DNA from: Dirofilaria immitis
Taxonomy: Eukaryota > Nematoda > Chromadorea > Rhabditida > Onchocercidae
DNA length: 64,000 bases
Assembly: GCA_024305405.1 (NCBI GenBank)
Contig: JAKNDB010000015.1
Location: 564,001-628,000, forward strand
Direction: 5' to 3'
The position numbers and the translations under genes are program-made. Below are positions 38,459 to 51,900 of the stretch, one piece after another. The notes under the pieces were generated by a model that searched no databases, was not told where the DNA came from, and worked only from the letters and a program-made list of their open reading frames with translations. Each line of letters opens with the position of its first letter. Positions within the stretch are counted from its first letter, which is position 1.

Positions 38459-39331
38459 TTTATTCGTTGCATCACCGATATTACGCCTAAATTGACCACA
38501 GAGAGCATATTCTTCACCAAAAACATTTGTCGTTTCAAGTAGAAAAACTTCAAATTATCTAAGACTAAGATCTTTCAAATAATAGGCTTTTATCTCAGAC
38601 CTAAAAGATCATTCATTTCAAATCTGAATGTCTTTTGGGGAATTAAACAATAGAAAACGAACCTTCTCACGCAGTTTAAAAGCGTCATATTCGCTAGAAC
38701 AACGGATCGATCCCATAAACATGCGAAACACTGTCGTCTTATTAACCACATTCAACCAAAAATTCAGAATTCATAGTAGCTTAATCATTTTCGGGTTTTC
38801 TTTAATTTATTATTTGCGATTCTCCCTACCGTCGGAAAAATCACATAGTGTACCCCAACTTACGTTTTACTGGATTTACCTTGCTAGAAAACAGAAAAAG
38901 AAAAATTCAGAAAAAATAAATTCGAGAATGATAAGTTAGCGAATGTGGATGTCAGCGTATCAATAAATGAACACTTTATATACAAACGGAAGAAAGTTAA
39001 CAATTCCAACAACAATAACAATAATGTAATAAACGAAGACTGAGCCAATTATATCGATAGAGATCGCAAATTACTGCATAATATTCGCAAATATATCGCA
39101 ATAAATATATATATGTTATATCACTATTATAATATATATGTTATATCGACAACCAATACGATTCTCGGAATTATGTTTCCAAGCAACTGTATCTCATCTA
39201 ATTACTCAATCTCATCTAATTACTCAAAGTTTATATATATTCAAATACATATATATATATTATAGTAGTATATATACATTATAGTAGTAAAATGCGATAT
39301 ATTTGCGAATATATATATTTACCGTTAAATA
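38459..39331. other. Spacer between MTG1 and ELP4
   Basis: About 870 bp with the right edge of duplication unit B (about 39070) and AT-rich inverted repeats beyond it. A plus-strand open frame at 38628-38939 recurs at 31271-31537, but this is explained by the near-identity of the two units. On the minus strand an exon-like stretch (VFRMFMGSIRCSSEYDAFKL at about 38690-38750) has no workable join to MTG1. Confidence 0.5.
39084..39309. repeat. Foldback with exact 17-nt arms at duplication edge
   Basis: ttcgcaaatatatcgca at 39084-39100 is exactly reverse-complemented at 39293-39309. The intervening DNA is AT-rich with (at)n and atagtagta motifs. Confidence 0.85.
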
Positions 39332-40924
39332 TTAAAAGATTTTAAAATTTCCTGGCAGTTTGAGCCAAAATCTTTTTTTATCATCATCACCAAGTGCCGG
39401 CGGCAAGTGTAAAACTTTAATGTCAAATTTTCGTTTCTGAAGCTGAAAGACAAGATCACTGCTCGCTGGACAATGTGTTGCAATCGATGTTATAGTTGGA
39501 AGCTTCAGCAAACGAAAATAACCATCGAAACGATCACCAAACTTATCGATAGTATTGTTACATTCTACAGCGTCCAAGTGAACCACTAAGTCACCATATG
39601 CATAAAGTTTTTCCTTAATTACAATTAAAGTTCAAAAAATTTCATATTTGACTTCAAAACACATATTGTTGGAGGGATTGATAATATTTGAAGTGGACTT
39701 TATACAAAGACATTTATACATAATATAACTAAATTTAGGATTGTGCAAAATAACTTAAACATGGATCTTAATAACAAACTTCTCAACAGTATATTAGTTC
39801 AAATATGCATATAAGATATCGTCAAACTTTTCACAATTCTCGCTATTTAATTATGACCTAACACTATCATATTTAAATTCTATTTCCTTTTTAAATTAAG
39901 ATAAAGCAAAAACCTTTTGATCATTTGACATCCCGCTCGAGTTAATAATTAACATCGCGACGGCATAGTAAGAGCATAAGACTGTACGTAAATAAGCAAC
40001 AAACTTCAAATCATTTTCAGGATCTTGCCAGAAAGGATTACCAACGCCTGAACGACTTTAGTTTCCGCTATTGAAAATCAAAAATATAATAATAAAAAAA
40101 CACAATCGTCGCGCGCAAAAAATTTACCTACCTTCTATAATTATACGTAGGACACGTTTCAGAGACTTGGAAGAAGTAGCTGAATACTCGTCTTCTTCAA
40201 GCTTCTGCCGTATCCGTTTGTAAAGGTCATTATAATTAGGTAATTCATCCTGCGATTCAGTGCTATCGGGAAAGTAAGAAATGTTGCACAGGTCCATTTT
40301 CTTATGATCCATCTTCTTCGTTAAATCATACTGCGGAATTCCATGTCGAGAATAAGACAATGATGAATCCACTTTTGGTACAGTTGAATAACGCCATGCA
40401 ATTTTCATTGCTGAATCTTCCGACCATTCTACATCATCCTTCAAAGTATTATCATCCGCAGCATTTACTCGGTCAGGCAAATTTTCTAATAATTCTCGTG
40501 GATTGCGGCTTGCACTTGCAACAAACAATGACTGCTCGCAACATATACCTAAATAATTTTTCAAACTTTTAAAAACATGTAAATTATTGATAGTAGAGCA
40601 CGATTAAATTGAATAACAAATTTGCTATAATCATATTAACATATGTGTCATATCATACTATCACCTTATCAAAAACTATAATTCTTATCAAAATTCAAAT
40701 GTTATTAAAATTTAATTTTACCAACCTTCAGCACTGAAATATTTGCTAAGAACAGTTGCATAGATTCGACTTTTATCCTCATCGATGATATAAAGTGAAG
40801 AAAGCGGTATGCCACCTCCTATTAATGCATCGATTGCTGCACAACCTGCTGATATTTCTGGATAACGTGATCGTATATTCGTTCCCGGGATTCTTGGAAT
40901 AGCATCTAGACGTATTCCAGCCAT
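39332..40924 (-). CDS. ELP4: Elongator complex subunit 4
   Basis: Four exons: 40924-40726, 40548-40132, 40047-39914 and 39613-39332; 343 residues with consistent phases (1, 1, 0). Family landmarks are IPRIPGTNIRSRYPEISAGC, then the RecA-like start AIDALIGGGIPLSSLYIIDE, KYFSAEG, LFVASASRNP, MKIAWRY, and the C-terminal segment FDIKVLHLPPALGDDDKKRF. ELP4 with ELP5 and ELP6 forms the RecA-like hexameric ring of Elongator, which helps modify wobble uridines of tRNAs (cm5U34) in the cytoplasm. The ring's classic P-loop Lys/Thr pattern is degenerate in this family, as here. The ATG at 40922-40924 is taken as the start; GTG just before it is out of favour. A GCAG at 40932 on the minus strand may be a trans-splice acceptor. 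The same orientation as MTG1, with an 870-bp gap, makes a shared operon possible but unproven. Confidence 0.92.
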
Positions 40925-41313
40925 CACTTATCTGCATTTTAACATTTAATAAAGTCGAAAAACAAGCATTCTTAAAAAAACGTACAACAAATTCAATCAT
41001 TTATTTCAGGCTTTAATATATATGTATACAATAAAAGTGATATGAATAATGCATAAAGTTTATAAAGCTAAATTTCAACTTTATCAATCAATCAAAAGCT
41101 AAACTTTATCAATCAAATTACAATAAGAATTCATTTTGCATTTCAATTTATATCAAAAATTAGACGCTTTGTTTTTTTTTAGATTTCTGAAACTTTTCAG
41201 TAATTTATAAGTAATAAAAGATGTCAAACGTTAATCTGACAATTTTCAATACTTACCGAAAAATTTCAAAATCTAATTCACTACTATAATACCTTCCCTA
41301 TTTACATTTTACA

Positions 41314-41650
41314 GAAAGTCCAACAAGGAACGAAAGAGACATACTAATTGATAAATTGCTAATGCATTTTGATAAAAGTTCGAAATGATAAATTGAGGTA
41401 TTGTGGAAGGACGCTTATTAAGGGTTTGACATCTCCCTTCACATCCCATAAAGAGTCCAACAAGAAACGAAAGAGACATACGAATTGATAAGTTGCTAAT
41501 GCATGTTGATAAAAAGTTCATAATGATAAATTAAGATGTTATGGAAGGAGATGGTTGAGGGATTTGATATTCATCGTGATAACATAAATGTTTGTCACGC
41601 TAAATGAATAAATACTTTTACCAATATGCATTAGCAACTTATCAATTAGT
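41314..41650. repeat. Two direct copies plus one inverted fragment
   Basis: Direct copies at about 41314-41412 and 41452-41550 share agtccaacaa(g)(a/g)aacgaaag, gagacata and gcta atgca words with attgataa. The piece tgcattagcaacttatcaat at 41627 is the reverse complement of their central part. Confidence 0.8.
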
Positions 41651-42026
41651 GTAATCACCATCACAACCTTTCCAGCACATATCACATTTAACATCTTACA
41701 TCTGACATGTATGTACATCAAATATCATCTTCTTATCTGATATGATATTTAAACAATAATTAAATCTAAATTAATTAGCAAGACTAACGCAAGTGATATA
41801 AGCGATTTCGCTAATTTTCAAAATTAGAAATGATATGAAAATATATCATTGAGATGTCGCAAAATATGAAATGAGTGATGGAAATAAGTTACGATCATTT
41901 ATCTCATAATATTCTATTATTCTAATTGGAAGTTAAAATTAAATCAAAAATTAAGATGAAATCTTTTCAAGAACGGAAAGGATTCTTTTTCCTTTTTTTA
42001 TTCATATGAAACCGTAATCTGTACAT

Positions 42027-42133
42027 ATCGTGATATGAGCAGATGATTCTCGTATCGTGATAGAAGCAGATTCTGATGTCGTGATATAAGCAGATTTTCG
42101 TGATCATTCTTCTTATATCGTGATATAGGTTTC
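42027..42133. repeat. Minisatellite around tatcgtgatat
   Basis: About four to five degenerate copies of a 25-30 bp unit near tcgtgatataagcagattct. Confidence 0.75.
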
Positions 42134-43436
42134 TCGATTGAACTTTTCCCCGTCATATGATAGAAACCTGAACCAGAAATTCTTTTAATAATAAACCTTC
42201 TTTCTCACTTTCATCTAATTCTGCAAAACATATTAGAAAAAATGTAAAACGTAAACACTCAAATTAATTATCAAGTTTATTTACGTATACATGCGTAAAA
42301 CGTATACATACGTCAAACGTGATATATATATGACGTTGTATTTTATGATATCCTTATCACAAGATATGTTGCAAATTTGATTTTATATTTCTCAATGTAT
42401 ATCTCAGATAATTTACATTCTTGCATTCTCGAATAATATTCTATATTTTGTATTATGAATGAAATTTGTTGAAATTTATTAAATTTACAGTGGTATATAA
42501 ATGATATATAAATATATATAAATAACAAAATAATATCGAGATTACAGAAATTATCCAAATAATATCGAGATCCGATATATAATTTATGAAATTGCTAATA
42601 AAAAGAATTTGATTTGTTATTAAAATTTTTAAATAATCAAAATGGCATTTACAAGTTTTAATTGAAGGAATCTTTAAAAAAACAAACGAATAAATCAACT
42701 TTTCTTTTTTTTTTCGTATTTCTTCAATTAGCAATTTCAAGAGTTATGTCGAATCTCGATATTGTTGGAAATAACTCGAGAAAAACTCTAAAGCCTCTCA
42801 TGTTTTGTTTTTGTTTGAATTTTTTTTTTTAATACTAAAATAACAGATAAATGATATATCACAATTTAATTTTACATCTCGAGAATTGATTAATTTACAT
42901 CTCAAGAAGATAGTCTTGAAAGTAGATATTAATGAATGATTAATTGATATTTTTTTGGCTATCAATATTTTCATCTAACTTTATTACTAATTTCTATATT
43001 TAACACTTTTACTTATTACTTATCAATGATTAATATTTATATTCTCGGATAGAATAAAATGAAATTTTTGAAAGTTATGCACAATTAATTTCGAATGATC
43101 AAACATATATGCAAATTGTGCATAAATATTTTGTAAAATGATTAAAATTAAGCTATTAAATTAATTAGAAGAAAAGCTACAAATGATATTTTAGTATTAC
43201 TTTAAAAAAAGGCTACAATTTTAAGCTAAAATCAATTCATCAAATTGAAAAAATAAATATTTAAATTTTCCTTCCATATTTCATTCCTTTTGCTGATAAA
43301 TATTTATTAAAATTTCTTCATACCATCACTTTTTATATTGGCATATTGAAAATATGATAGCAAAATATATCATATTCTAATAACAGTGATAAAAATAATT
43401 TATTTTTCTATATGATCAAAGAAGGAGTAAATAAAT

Positions 43437-43752
43437 AATCTTATATATCAAAGAATATGATAATCATATATATCATTATCCTTGATAATCTTATGTATTC
43501 ATCTTTCTTGATAGTCTTATGTATCATCATCCTTAATGATTCTTATGTATCATCTTCTCTGATAATCTTATGTATCATCATCCTTGACAATTTTATATAT
43601 CAACATTTTTGATAGTCTTATATTCATCGTCCTTGATGATTCTTATGTATCATCATCTTTGATAATCTTATTTAGCAACTTTCTTGATAATCATATATAT
43701 CATCGCCTTTGATAATCAAATATATCATCTTTCTTGATAACCTTATCATCTT
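43437..43752. repeat. Minisatellite, about 28-30 bp unit, about 11 copies
   Basis: Unit near cttgataatcttatgtatca followed by tcatc, with many single-base variants. Confidence 0.85.
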
Positions 43753-46700
43753 CCTGAAATGATTTTTCGTGAAATGTACCAAAATACGTACGCCTCATTT
43801 ATTCATAGATACAATTATAGTATCAGCAATAATTGATTACTATTCTTTATCAATTATGCAAAAAAAAAATTATCAGCATTTCGTTTGGTTGCATAAAATA
43901 TATGAAACGAATAGGTTTGCAATGAAACCTTTTCTCATAAAATATTACGGTAAATATCCCACAAATATTTATCACAGCTAACATAAACCATATATAGGCG
44001 GTTATCGCAAATGTTGTTATAATTAGATTGAACAGAGCGACCGCTATTTATATTTATTTTCCTCTACTTCTCGCTAAGTTAATTTGAATAAGTGAAGAGA
44101 GAATTTTTTCTTTTTTAATTACTAAACTATTTTTTTCAATCAATCAATAAATGATTTTTTCCTCTTTTTAATCAATCAATAATTGATGGTAATGATAAGA
44201 GAATTTCTAATATTACTAAGCAAAAATTCGCAATTCTAATTATGCGATGAATTATTCCGCTGAATAAATTACGACGGAATAATAATTCATCATCGATCGT
44301 TAGATAATGAATAATACTTATCTGATTTAATTATTCATTTCTGATTTTTATTTAATAGATTTTTGTAGAGCTAATTTAAGCATAATTTTATTGATTATTT
44401 TCTTTTCTTTTTTTTTGCATCGCTTCATTTATTAATAAGCATTTAAAAAAATTGGCCTTTGACCTTTCATTGATATTATTACTTTGCCCCATCATCTAAT
44501 TCTAATCCGAACGCCTAAAAATCAATTTTTAATCCCATTTACAATAATGATAAGATAAAATTTGCATATCGAAACTCATTCGCTGAAAATTATTTACACT
44601 AACGCGCACAATTTAAATGATGGTATTTAGTGAAGTGGAAAAAAATTGATTGAGTACTTTGGAATCGAAATAATGATTAAATTAAAATTAAAATTGCTAA
44701 ATTAATCGGTATAATTGTAAGGGGTTAAATTATTTTTAAGTGATACGTGTATTATAAAACGTACGTATGTTACGTGTAAAAATGAACAACGTAAATGATT
44801 TTTCTTTAATCATTTACATTTTTTTTTGTTTATGCTTACTTAATAGTATTTTCGATATTCTCGATCACAAAACAATAATTCATTGTATTTCTCGGATAAG
44901 GCATTACTCAACGTATTAATAGATTAAGGTAGCGAAAAAAAAGAAAAAATTCGATCAAAAATTATGAAAAAATCATTTTGCGAAATATCGGTCGATGTAA
45001 TCGTTAAGTTTTTTGCGGCGTCAAAAATGATCGACGTATTTGTTGCTAATTAATATTAATAATTCGTATGCTTTTAACGTAGATGAATATTGTATAAGCG
45101 TAAAAGTATTGAAAAGTATTGATATCATAGTAATATTGATCGATACTGATTAATGATAATAATTCATTTCTTGTAATACAATAGCTATTCGATAAGTAAA
45201 ATTTTTCAATAATTTTAGAACTATTACTCTATTGCATTTTGCTAAGTGATAACTTTTATTGTTAAGAGGGCAAAAATTTACGCAATCTCGAGTTTAGCTT
45301 TTAGTAGATTCGAATTTTAATCTTTCTTTTTGACCTTTGATTTATATAAATGACAAAATAGTTGTATTAACGGATGCTATCCATAATATTGTTATCATTG
45401 CAAATATTATGATTGAGGATCGATTTACATTTTTATCATCTTTTAGTTTTCAATTCTTTTCATTTACTTGATCAATTCTTATCACGATATGCCGTATTGA
45501 AGTTTAAATTGAGGTTAAAGGTGAGGTTATAAGCAGTTGACCTGAAATATTCGTTCTTTGCTCTCATATTTGATGTTTTCCTTTTCTCCAATTTCTTTTT
45601 TTTTGGCTGTGCTAAAAATATAATCATAACTAATTCATACCTCACTACTCTCTGTTAAAAGATTATCATCGAAAAAGTTTGTGATTAGAAAATGGAACTC
45701 GGAAAAGAGTAGGAAGAATAAGGATAGTGATGGACAAGCGGGGTCATTTCATATAGTCAGTTATGTTTTCTTTTGATAACATTATGCAACTATCGAAATT
45801 AGAACTCATTTCTTAATCACTCCAATATCTATCATCATCATCATCATCATTTCAATGATAAGCGTACTACTGTCAAGAAAATCTATTATATCTTTTTTAA
45901 TCAATAATCTATCCTATAATATAGCATTTGCTATTGCTTAAGCGATTTATGCAATCTATCAATATTGTAATTTAATTTTATCACTTAAAAGAATGATAAA
46001 TTTAGATAGATATGATTATTGATTATTGCGTTAATCATGATAGTCGTTAATGTAAAGTTAATATCAAAATTACTTTAATTTTTGGTTGTATTTTTTTTCT
46101 CCTCTTACTCGAATTATTGATTAGTTCAGGATTTTAGGAGTAAAATTTGTGTTATTTTTCCTTCAACAATTTACTCCAATATTTTTCTCCTTTACTGCAT
46201 CATAATGTTATTTAACTTTTATAACTATCACAATGATATTATCATTCTTTAATGATATACGTTATTGTCAAATGTCGTAAATGATTATCGCTAGAAATAT
46301 GAATTGATCTATTTATGTGACATTTCAATCATTTTTTCCTCTCTGTATGATCAGTATTTTTAATAACTTTTAATTATTGATATATTAATTTGAAGATGAT
46401 AAGCAGAAAAAAAAATTACCGCTATATCTTTTTATCATTGCAAATTGAATGATATAATAGAGAGATGATAATGATAATGGTTATTTATAAATTGCATTGA
46501 ATACTTTTATTATAATTATTAAGTAATGAATATGCGTATATTATATTTTAAATTTAAATGATTCCTTGAATGTTTCATTTCATCATATTTTTTCTTATCT
46601 TTACATGTTACCATATGCGTAAATCGATATACATTTGCGACCATCATTTCCAGTTTAATTTCTCTTCGAGACTTTTTTTTAACCGACCCCCTCCCCTTCT

Positions 46701-48986
46701 TACACTCCAAGAAAAGAATCGTAACAAAAAAGAATTCGCTCAAATAAATTGCGAATTAAGTACCGTAATGAAAATGAATCTACCGGTATAGAATATCGAC
46801 TTTTTCAAACATTTTAAGATTCGTAATAATTGCGCAAATTTAAATTTTATCAGCTTATTGCAGCTTTATTGCAGCATACTTTTTCAATCATTATCGTTAT
46901 CTATTAGTTCAAGAATGATGTTTTGTCGAGAATATATTATGTAATGGTTATGTATTATATTTTAAACTTAAATAATTGAACGAAAACGATTAATATGATA
47001 TGATATTAGATAAGACATGATAAGTCTTTGGTAAATTTGGATATGTTAGCTTTAGCTAAGATGATATTAAAACTAAAAAAAAAAATCACTAGATTATTAA
47101 TTCGCATGCTACTATGATATATGATTGATTTTTAGAAATTAATTAACATTCAATTGTTGTAATTAAATTCTTATCCTATGCATACGAGTAATTGATTAAT
47201 CTTTTAATGTTTAATCATTAAAAGATAAAATTATTTCAAAAACATTTTTGCCAAAAATAGAAGCAAAAAATTATGAAAAGAAATGAAATGAATCGTTTGT
47301 TTAGGCAAGTTTGGTTTTTTTATGATAAAATTCTTATATCATTTATACATATTTTATGTTAATGTTTAACTTATACAACTCAAGAATGATATATTTATCA
47401 GTTGATATTCCAAAAATATTTTTGTTTTATTTCTTTTATATCATAACATCAAATTGTTGATTAATGTATAACTAACTTATTGGCTAATAAATCATTTATA
47501 TGCTTAAGAAATTTAAATAAAATTTGCTTATCTTATCTGTTGTAAAGTAAGGATAGGAATTTTTCTTTTTTTTTTTCATAGAAATTCATTAGGAACTCTC
47601 GAACAATTTCACTAGGAATTCTCGAAGAAATTTTTGTTTTAGGATTAGCATTCTTAATGTAACAAATAATTTTCTCTATATTTAGGAAATGATAATGCTA
47701 ACTATGGATTCATTTAACAATTTATTATCAATCTCACAATTTTATATCGATTAAAATCGTATGAATCGTATGTAATAAATAAGTTTATAGATGGAATGAT
47801 AATCAGTTTATTTCCAAATATTATCATTATTAGATTCAACGATACCTTATAATTGATGATCAAAAATAATTCTTCATTGTATACCATTTCCTACATCTTT
47901 CCTTTATTTAAGCATGCTTTTTTTTATCAGAATATATAACATTAACAAGACAGTTGAATTTTGGTAACATAAATTTCAGGCCTAAAATTTCCATAATTTT
48001 TTATCAGTGATGCTAATCAACAGTTATTTATATTATTTCATTTATAATTCTACTTTATTCTATTCTATTTTTTTACCTTTTTTTTCTTTTATCAATCTAA
48101 ATGATTTTTAAGTATATAATTTCATTCTTTTACATTATACCATTAGTTTTAATGTTTTAGGCTTAACAATTAACAATTTGTATTATCTATCAAAATGAAT
48201 ACTAGTAGCTTAATTTATATGCTAACATTTAATTAATCTTTACAATTCGCTACTGAGAGAAAAAAGGAAATCGATTAGTTTATCTATTCTGATCTTATAT
48301 AGGCTTATTAATAGCATTGAGATAATTATCCCATTCAATGCAGATGCATTCTGATATGTTTTTCTAAATTTCGAATTACTTCCGTAACAAACGATTACGG
48401 ATTTACGTTACGTTTTACGTTACGTTTTTATAGTACTGTCGGTTTTTTTCTTATTTTTATCCATTGAATTGTTCAATATTTTCCTCTTTGCAGTGCTTTA
48501 TTTACTTTGATTTCGTTTTTGCGAATAATATAATATTCGTATATATTTTCTGAAATTGATTTCATTTCTATCTTATTCGCTTTTTCCGGAAACAATTCAA
48601 TTGCACGGTATAAATTCCGATCTATCGGAAATTAGTATTACGGTAAGTTGATCGTATGTCGCAATATGAAACCAAGATATCCCGAAATGTATAGCTTTGA
48701 TAAAGTGTGAGAGTTTCAGTTTTTAGATGATTTTTACAGTGTACAGTTTGAAAAAAGAAGTTGAAAGATTACAGAATTTTAGGGAAATAAAAGAAATTTA
48801 TTAATTAAAATAAATATAATAAAATTTTAATAAGAAATTCGAAATAAACATTTGTTAGTGATAGAATTTAAAGATGTTTTGGATTTTTTTTCGATGAATG
48901 GATTTTTGAAATTTAAATTAAAATAAAGTTTTTTTTATATTTTTGTAGTCTTTCGTGATATCAGTTATATCGCTGAATACAAAGGA

Positions 48987-51900
48987 ATGTCTCGGAGTAT
49001 TGATGATTTGGGCCTTCAACAGCCCTCCATACCAACAGGAGGATCGGATGGTGTTGATGGTTTAATAGACATATATAATAGCTCTACCGTAGAAGTAAAA
49101 AATTTGCTGGCTAATGAATGTAACATTCTTCTTGAATGTCGGTAAGTTCATTTTTATTCGTATTTGAAAAAATTTTCAAAATTTTGCAATCTTTCATATC
49201 AGTAATTCAATTTTTTATCATATAAACATCTTATTCTTTTTTTGATTTTTATTATTTTGAAAATAATCATATAATGAATTATTGGTTTTTGATGGTAACA
49301 TTATAGTTGCTGTGGCAATATCTTTCGAAGTCATTTAAACTATTTGACGCATAAACGTGTCTATTGCCGTACATTACGATCAACTATTGCGTCAGCATTC
49401 AGTGCTATGGCTCTAGATTTTGCAGAAAAGCACTTACAGGTGAACAGTTTTTCAAAATTATTTTTGGTAACTTTTGATTAAGTGCTCATGGAAAAAGGTT
49501 ATTTCAATTCAATTCGACAAAGTGAAGAAATATCAGTCATATTTATTAGCAACTAAGTTCAAATTTTAATCGATATTATCTATCCAGACTATATTTGTTA
49601 TCATATAGGAGAATTTTAGTATCGTTTAATGATATATAATAATAAATAAAGTAAGTAAGAATAAAATATTTCAGATCTTCGGAATGACGATCAAGGTAAA
49701 AAAGAGGAGCATCACCACAGCAACAGAATAAAGGAGAAGCAGGTACATCGTCCAGCATGAAAACCGATTCACAGCCACCAAAACGTGCCAAGGGCATTCT
49801 GAAGCGAATGAATCTTATCAACGTTGTCAATAAACGGATGAAACATTATGCATTATCATTGCCGAACTCGGAAGTCTGTCGATTCATAATAATTGTTTAA
49901 ATTAATTATCAAGATAAAGTATTACATATTAATCGCTATTAATAATGAAATAATAACATATATTTTAAAAAATGGAAAAGAGAGAGATAAGTAGAATCCT
50001 TGCCAATCTTTAAATTGAATTTTATTATAATCTGATTGGTTTATAGCATAAACTGGAACTACATACATTGCCGCGTATCTCACGTGATGTGGCTACAACA
50101 ACATTCGTAGAAGGACAACAGGTAGCGCTTCGCAATTCTTTTTTTTTTATAACAAATTCTTAAGAGAATAAAATTTAAAAATTGAATTAAAGAAAATTTA
50201 AATCTAGAAATAAGTTATCTTATCCAGATAATGGAATCAGTCCCACATGCGTTGGTAACAACAGATGTTATACCACCGGATCGCGTCCCAGTTCTTATTC
50301 CGCAAGACAATTCAAGTCGTTATCGAGAAATGAATTTGCGTAATCGTAAAGGTGATAGCTCAAAGAATGGTGTTGCTCGAAAAGTTGGATCTGAAGAGGT
50401 ACTTTTATTTTATTTCATTCTTTATATTCTTGGAAGTATAAGTCGAGAGAAAATAAATCAGATTATAAACATATAAATAAACGGAAGCTTAACTAAAGTT
50501 TAACATGTTTTGCAATTTTAGCTTGAGATTCTGGAGCGTATGGGCAAATATCAAACAATGATGGTTGATCTGAGCTTACTTACTTGTTTACATAGTGATT
50601 GCAAAGAAAAACAACCGTTTTCATCGCTTTTTACATTTGCATATCATCTTACGGTGAAGCATAATCGCCGTGCTACATCGAACAAACGAATTCCATGTTA
50701 CTTGTGCGATTTTGAATCTGAAACGTACGTTTTTATCTCTGTTTATGGCATACATCTAATATTTGCGGTAAAGTTACGTATAACTAATAAAATATCAATC
50801 TCTATCATATAATATTATCTGTCAGTATCGACAATCGTAATGATATAATTCAAGGATGCTGGTATTTCAGTTACACAACGCTGGTTGAACATTTGAAAAG
50901 TATGCATGAACAATATTATCAGGAGCATGTTGCAGCACGTTCAACATCCGAAGAACTTAAACGAGGCCGAAAGGGAAAACAGACAAAAGTGGACAGTTTT
51001 TTACTTTTTTATCTTAATTTATGATTTGGTTTTGCAATTATGATTAAGTTTTCGAGAAATTTACAACAATTTCATTTTCAAAAATCTTTATTTAAGATTA
51101 TATCAATGCGAGGACGAAGTCTGAGTCCATTATCCGATGATTTTCTTGAGACGGAAGAGTCATCTGATGGATCAGAAGAGATTGGATATGACTCGGCTCC
51201 TGTGCTAGAATCAATGGCAAATACGGAAATTGAAAATGTTGATTTGGTTATATTTTGCTTCTGTAATTATTTCTGTTAAAATGAGCATATTATGTTTTAT
51301 AATATAAAACATAATGTAACTTCCAGGCAGTGAAGGATCGTATGGATTACATTATTGCACTTGTGTGTGGTGACGTCGAAAAGGCTCCAGTATTGGAGGA
51401 CAGCAAATATGAATTACACTCACAAGTTTTGCTTGTAAATTTTGAGATATTTTCATTTAAGAAATATTTTCATCGCATAAATGGAAAAAAGAATCTGACA
51501 ATTAATACAACAAGGATTGAATTAAGCAAAATGTGATGGATAAAAATAGTTTTAAATTTAGGATGAAAGTTCTTCAAAACCTCAAGTACGATCGAAAGGA
51601 CGTCCACGTCTTAGTCACGGAAAAACAGGACAGGTTTGTTTTAACGTGTTGCAAGTCACAATCTTATTAGCTATAAAGTTATTCTGTAGGCAGATAATGT
51701 TTTGAAGATTTCATTTTTCAGTTCGGAAAAGAAAGTCCACCAGTTTCAAAAAAGAAAAGCACGGACCACCGATATGGCTTCGCACAGCGCGTAAACGCAT
51801 GGCGGAAAATGTGGCAATAGGTCAAATAGCTGGACCTAGCAAGGTATTTATATAAAAGAATATCCTGATGTGGTAGTAGATGAATTTTTTTAGAATTATA

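Larger units (their letters stand above)
31800..39070. repeat. Segmental tandem duplication, unit B
   Basis: Second unit: MPP-alpha scrap, spacer, SelS-Grx copy B, complete MTG1. Near-identical to unit A over 32646-34549, 35227-35402 and about 38317-39070, and diverged elsewhere. The join between units lies at about 31735-31800. Confidence 0.85.
40925..48986. other. Repeat-rich intergenic region
   Basis: About 8 kb with no supportable exon on either strand. Contains the tandem repeats listed separately and many TGATAA/TTATCA words. Open frames such as 42343-42740 (-), 43769-43981 (+) and 46519-46791 (both strands) have no recognisable content. Confidence 0.55.

Noticed and set aside
38368..38553. 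Minus-strand frame starting MKFFYLKRQMF
   Set aside because: It overlaps MTG1 exon 1 in the wrong frame; the conserved WFPLHM protein is in another frame.
49576..49830. Minus-strand frame over zinc-finger gene exon 3
   Set aside because: Shadow frame; plus-strand exon phases and the following exons support the sense gene.
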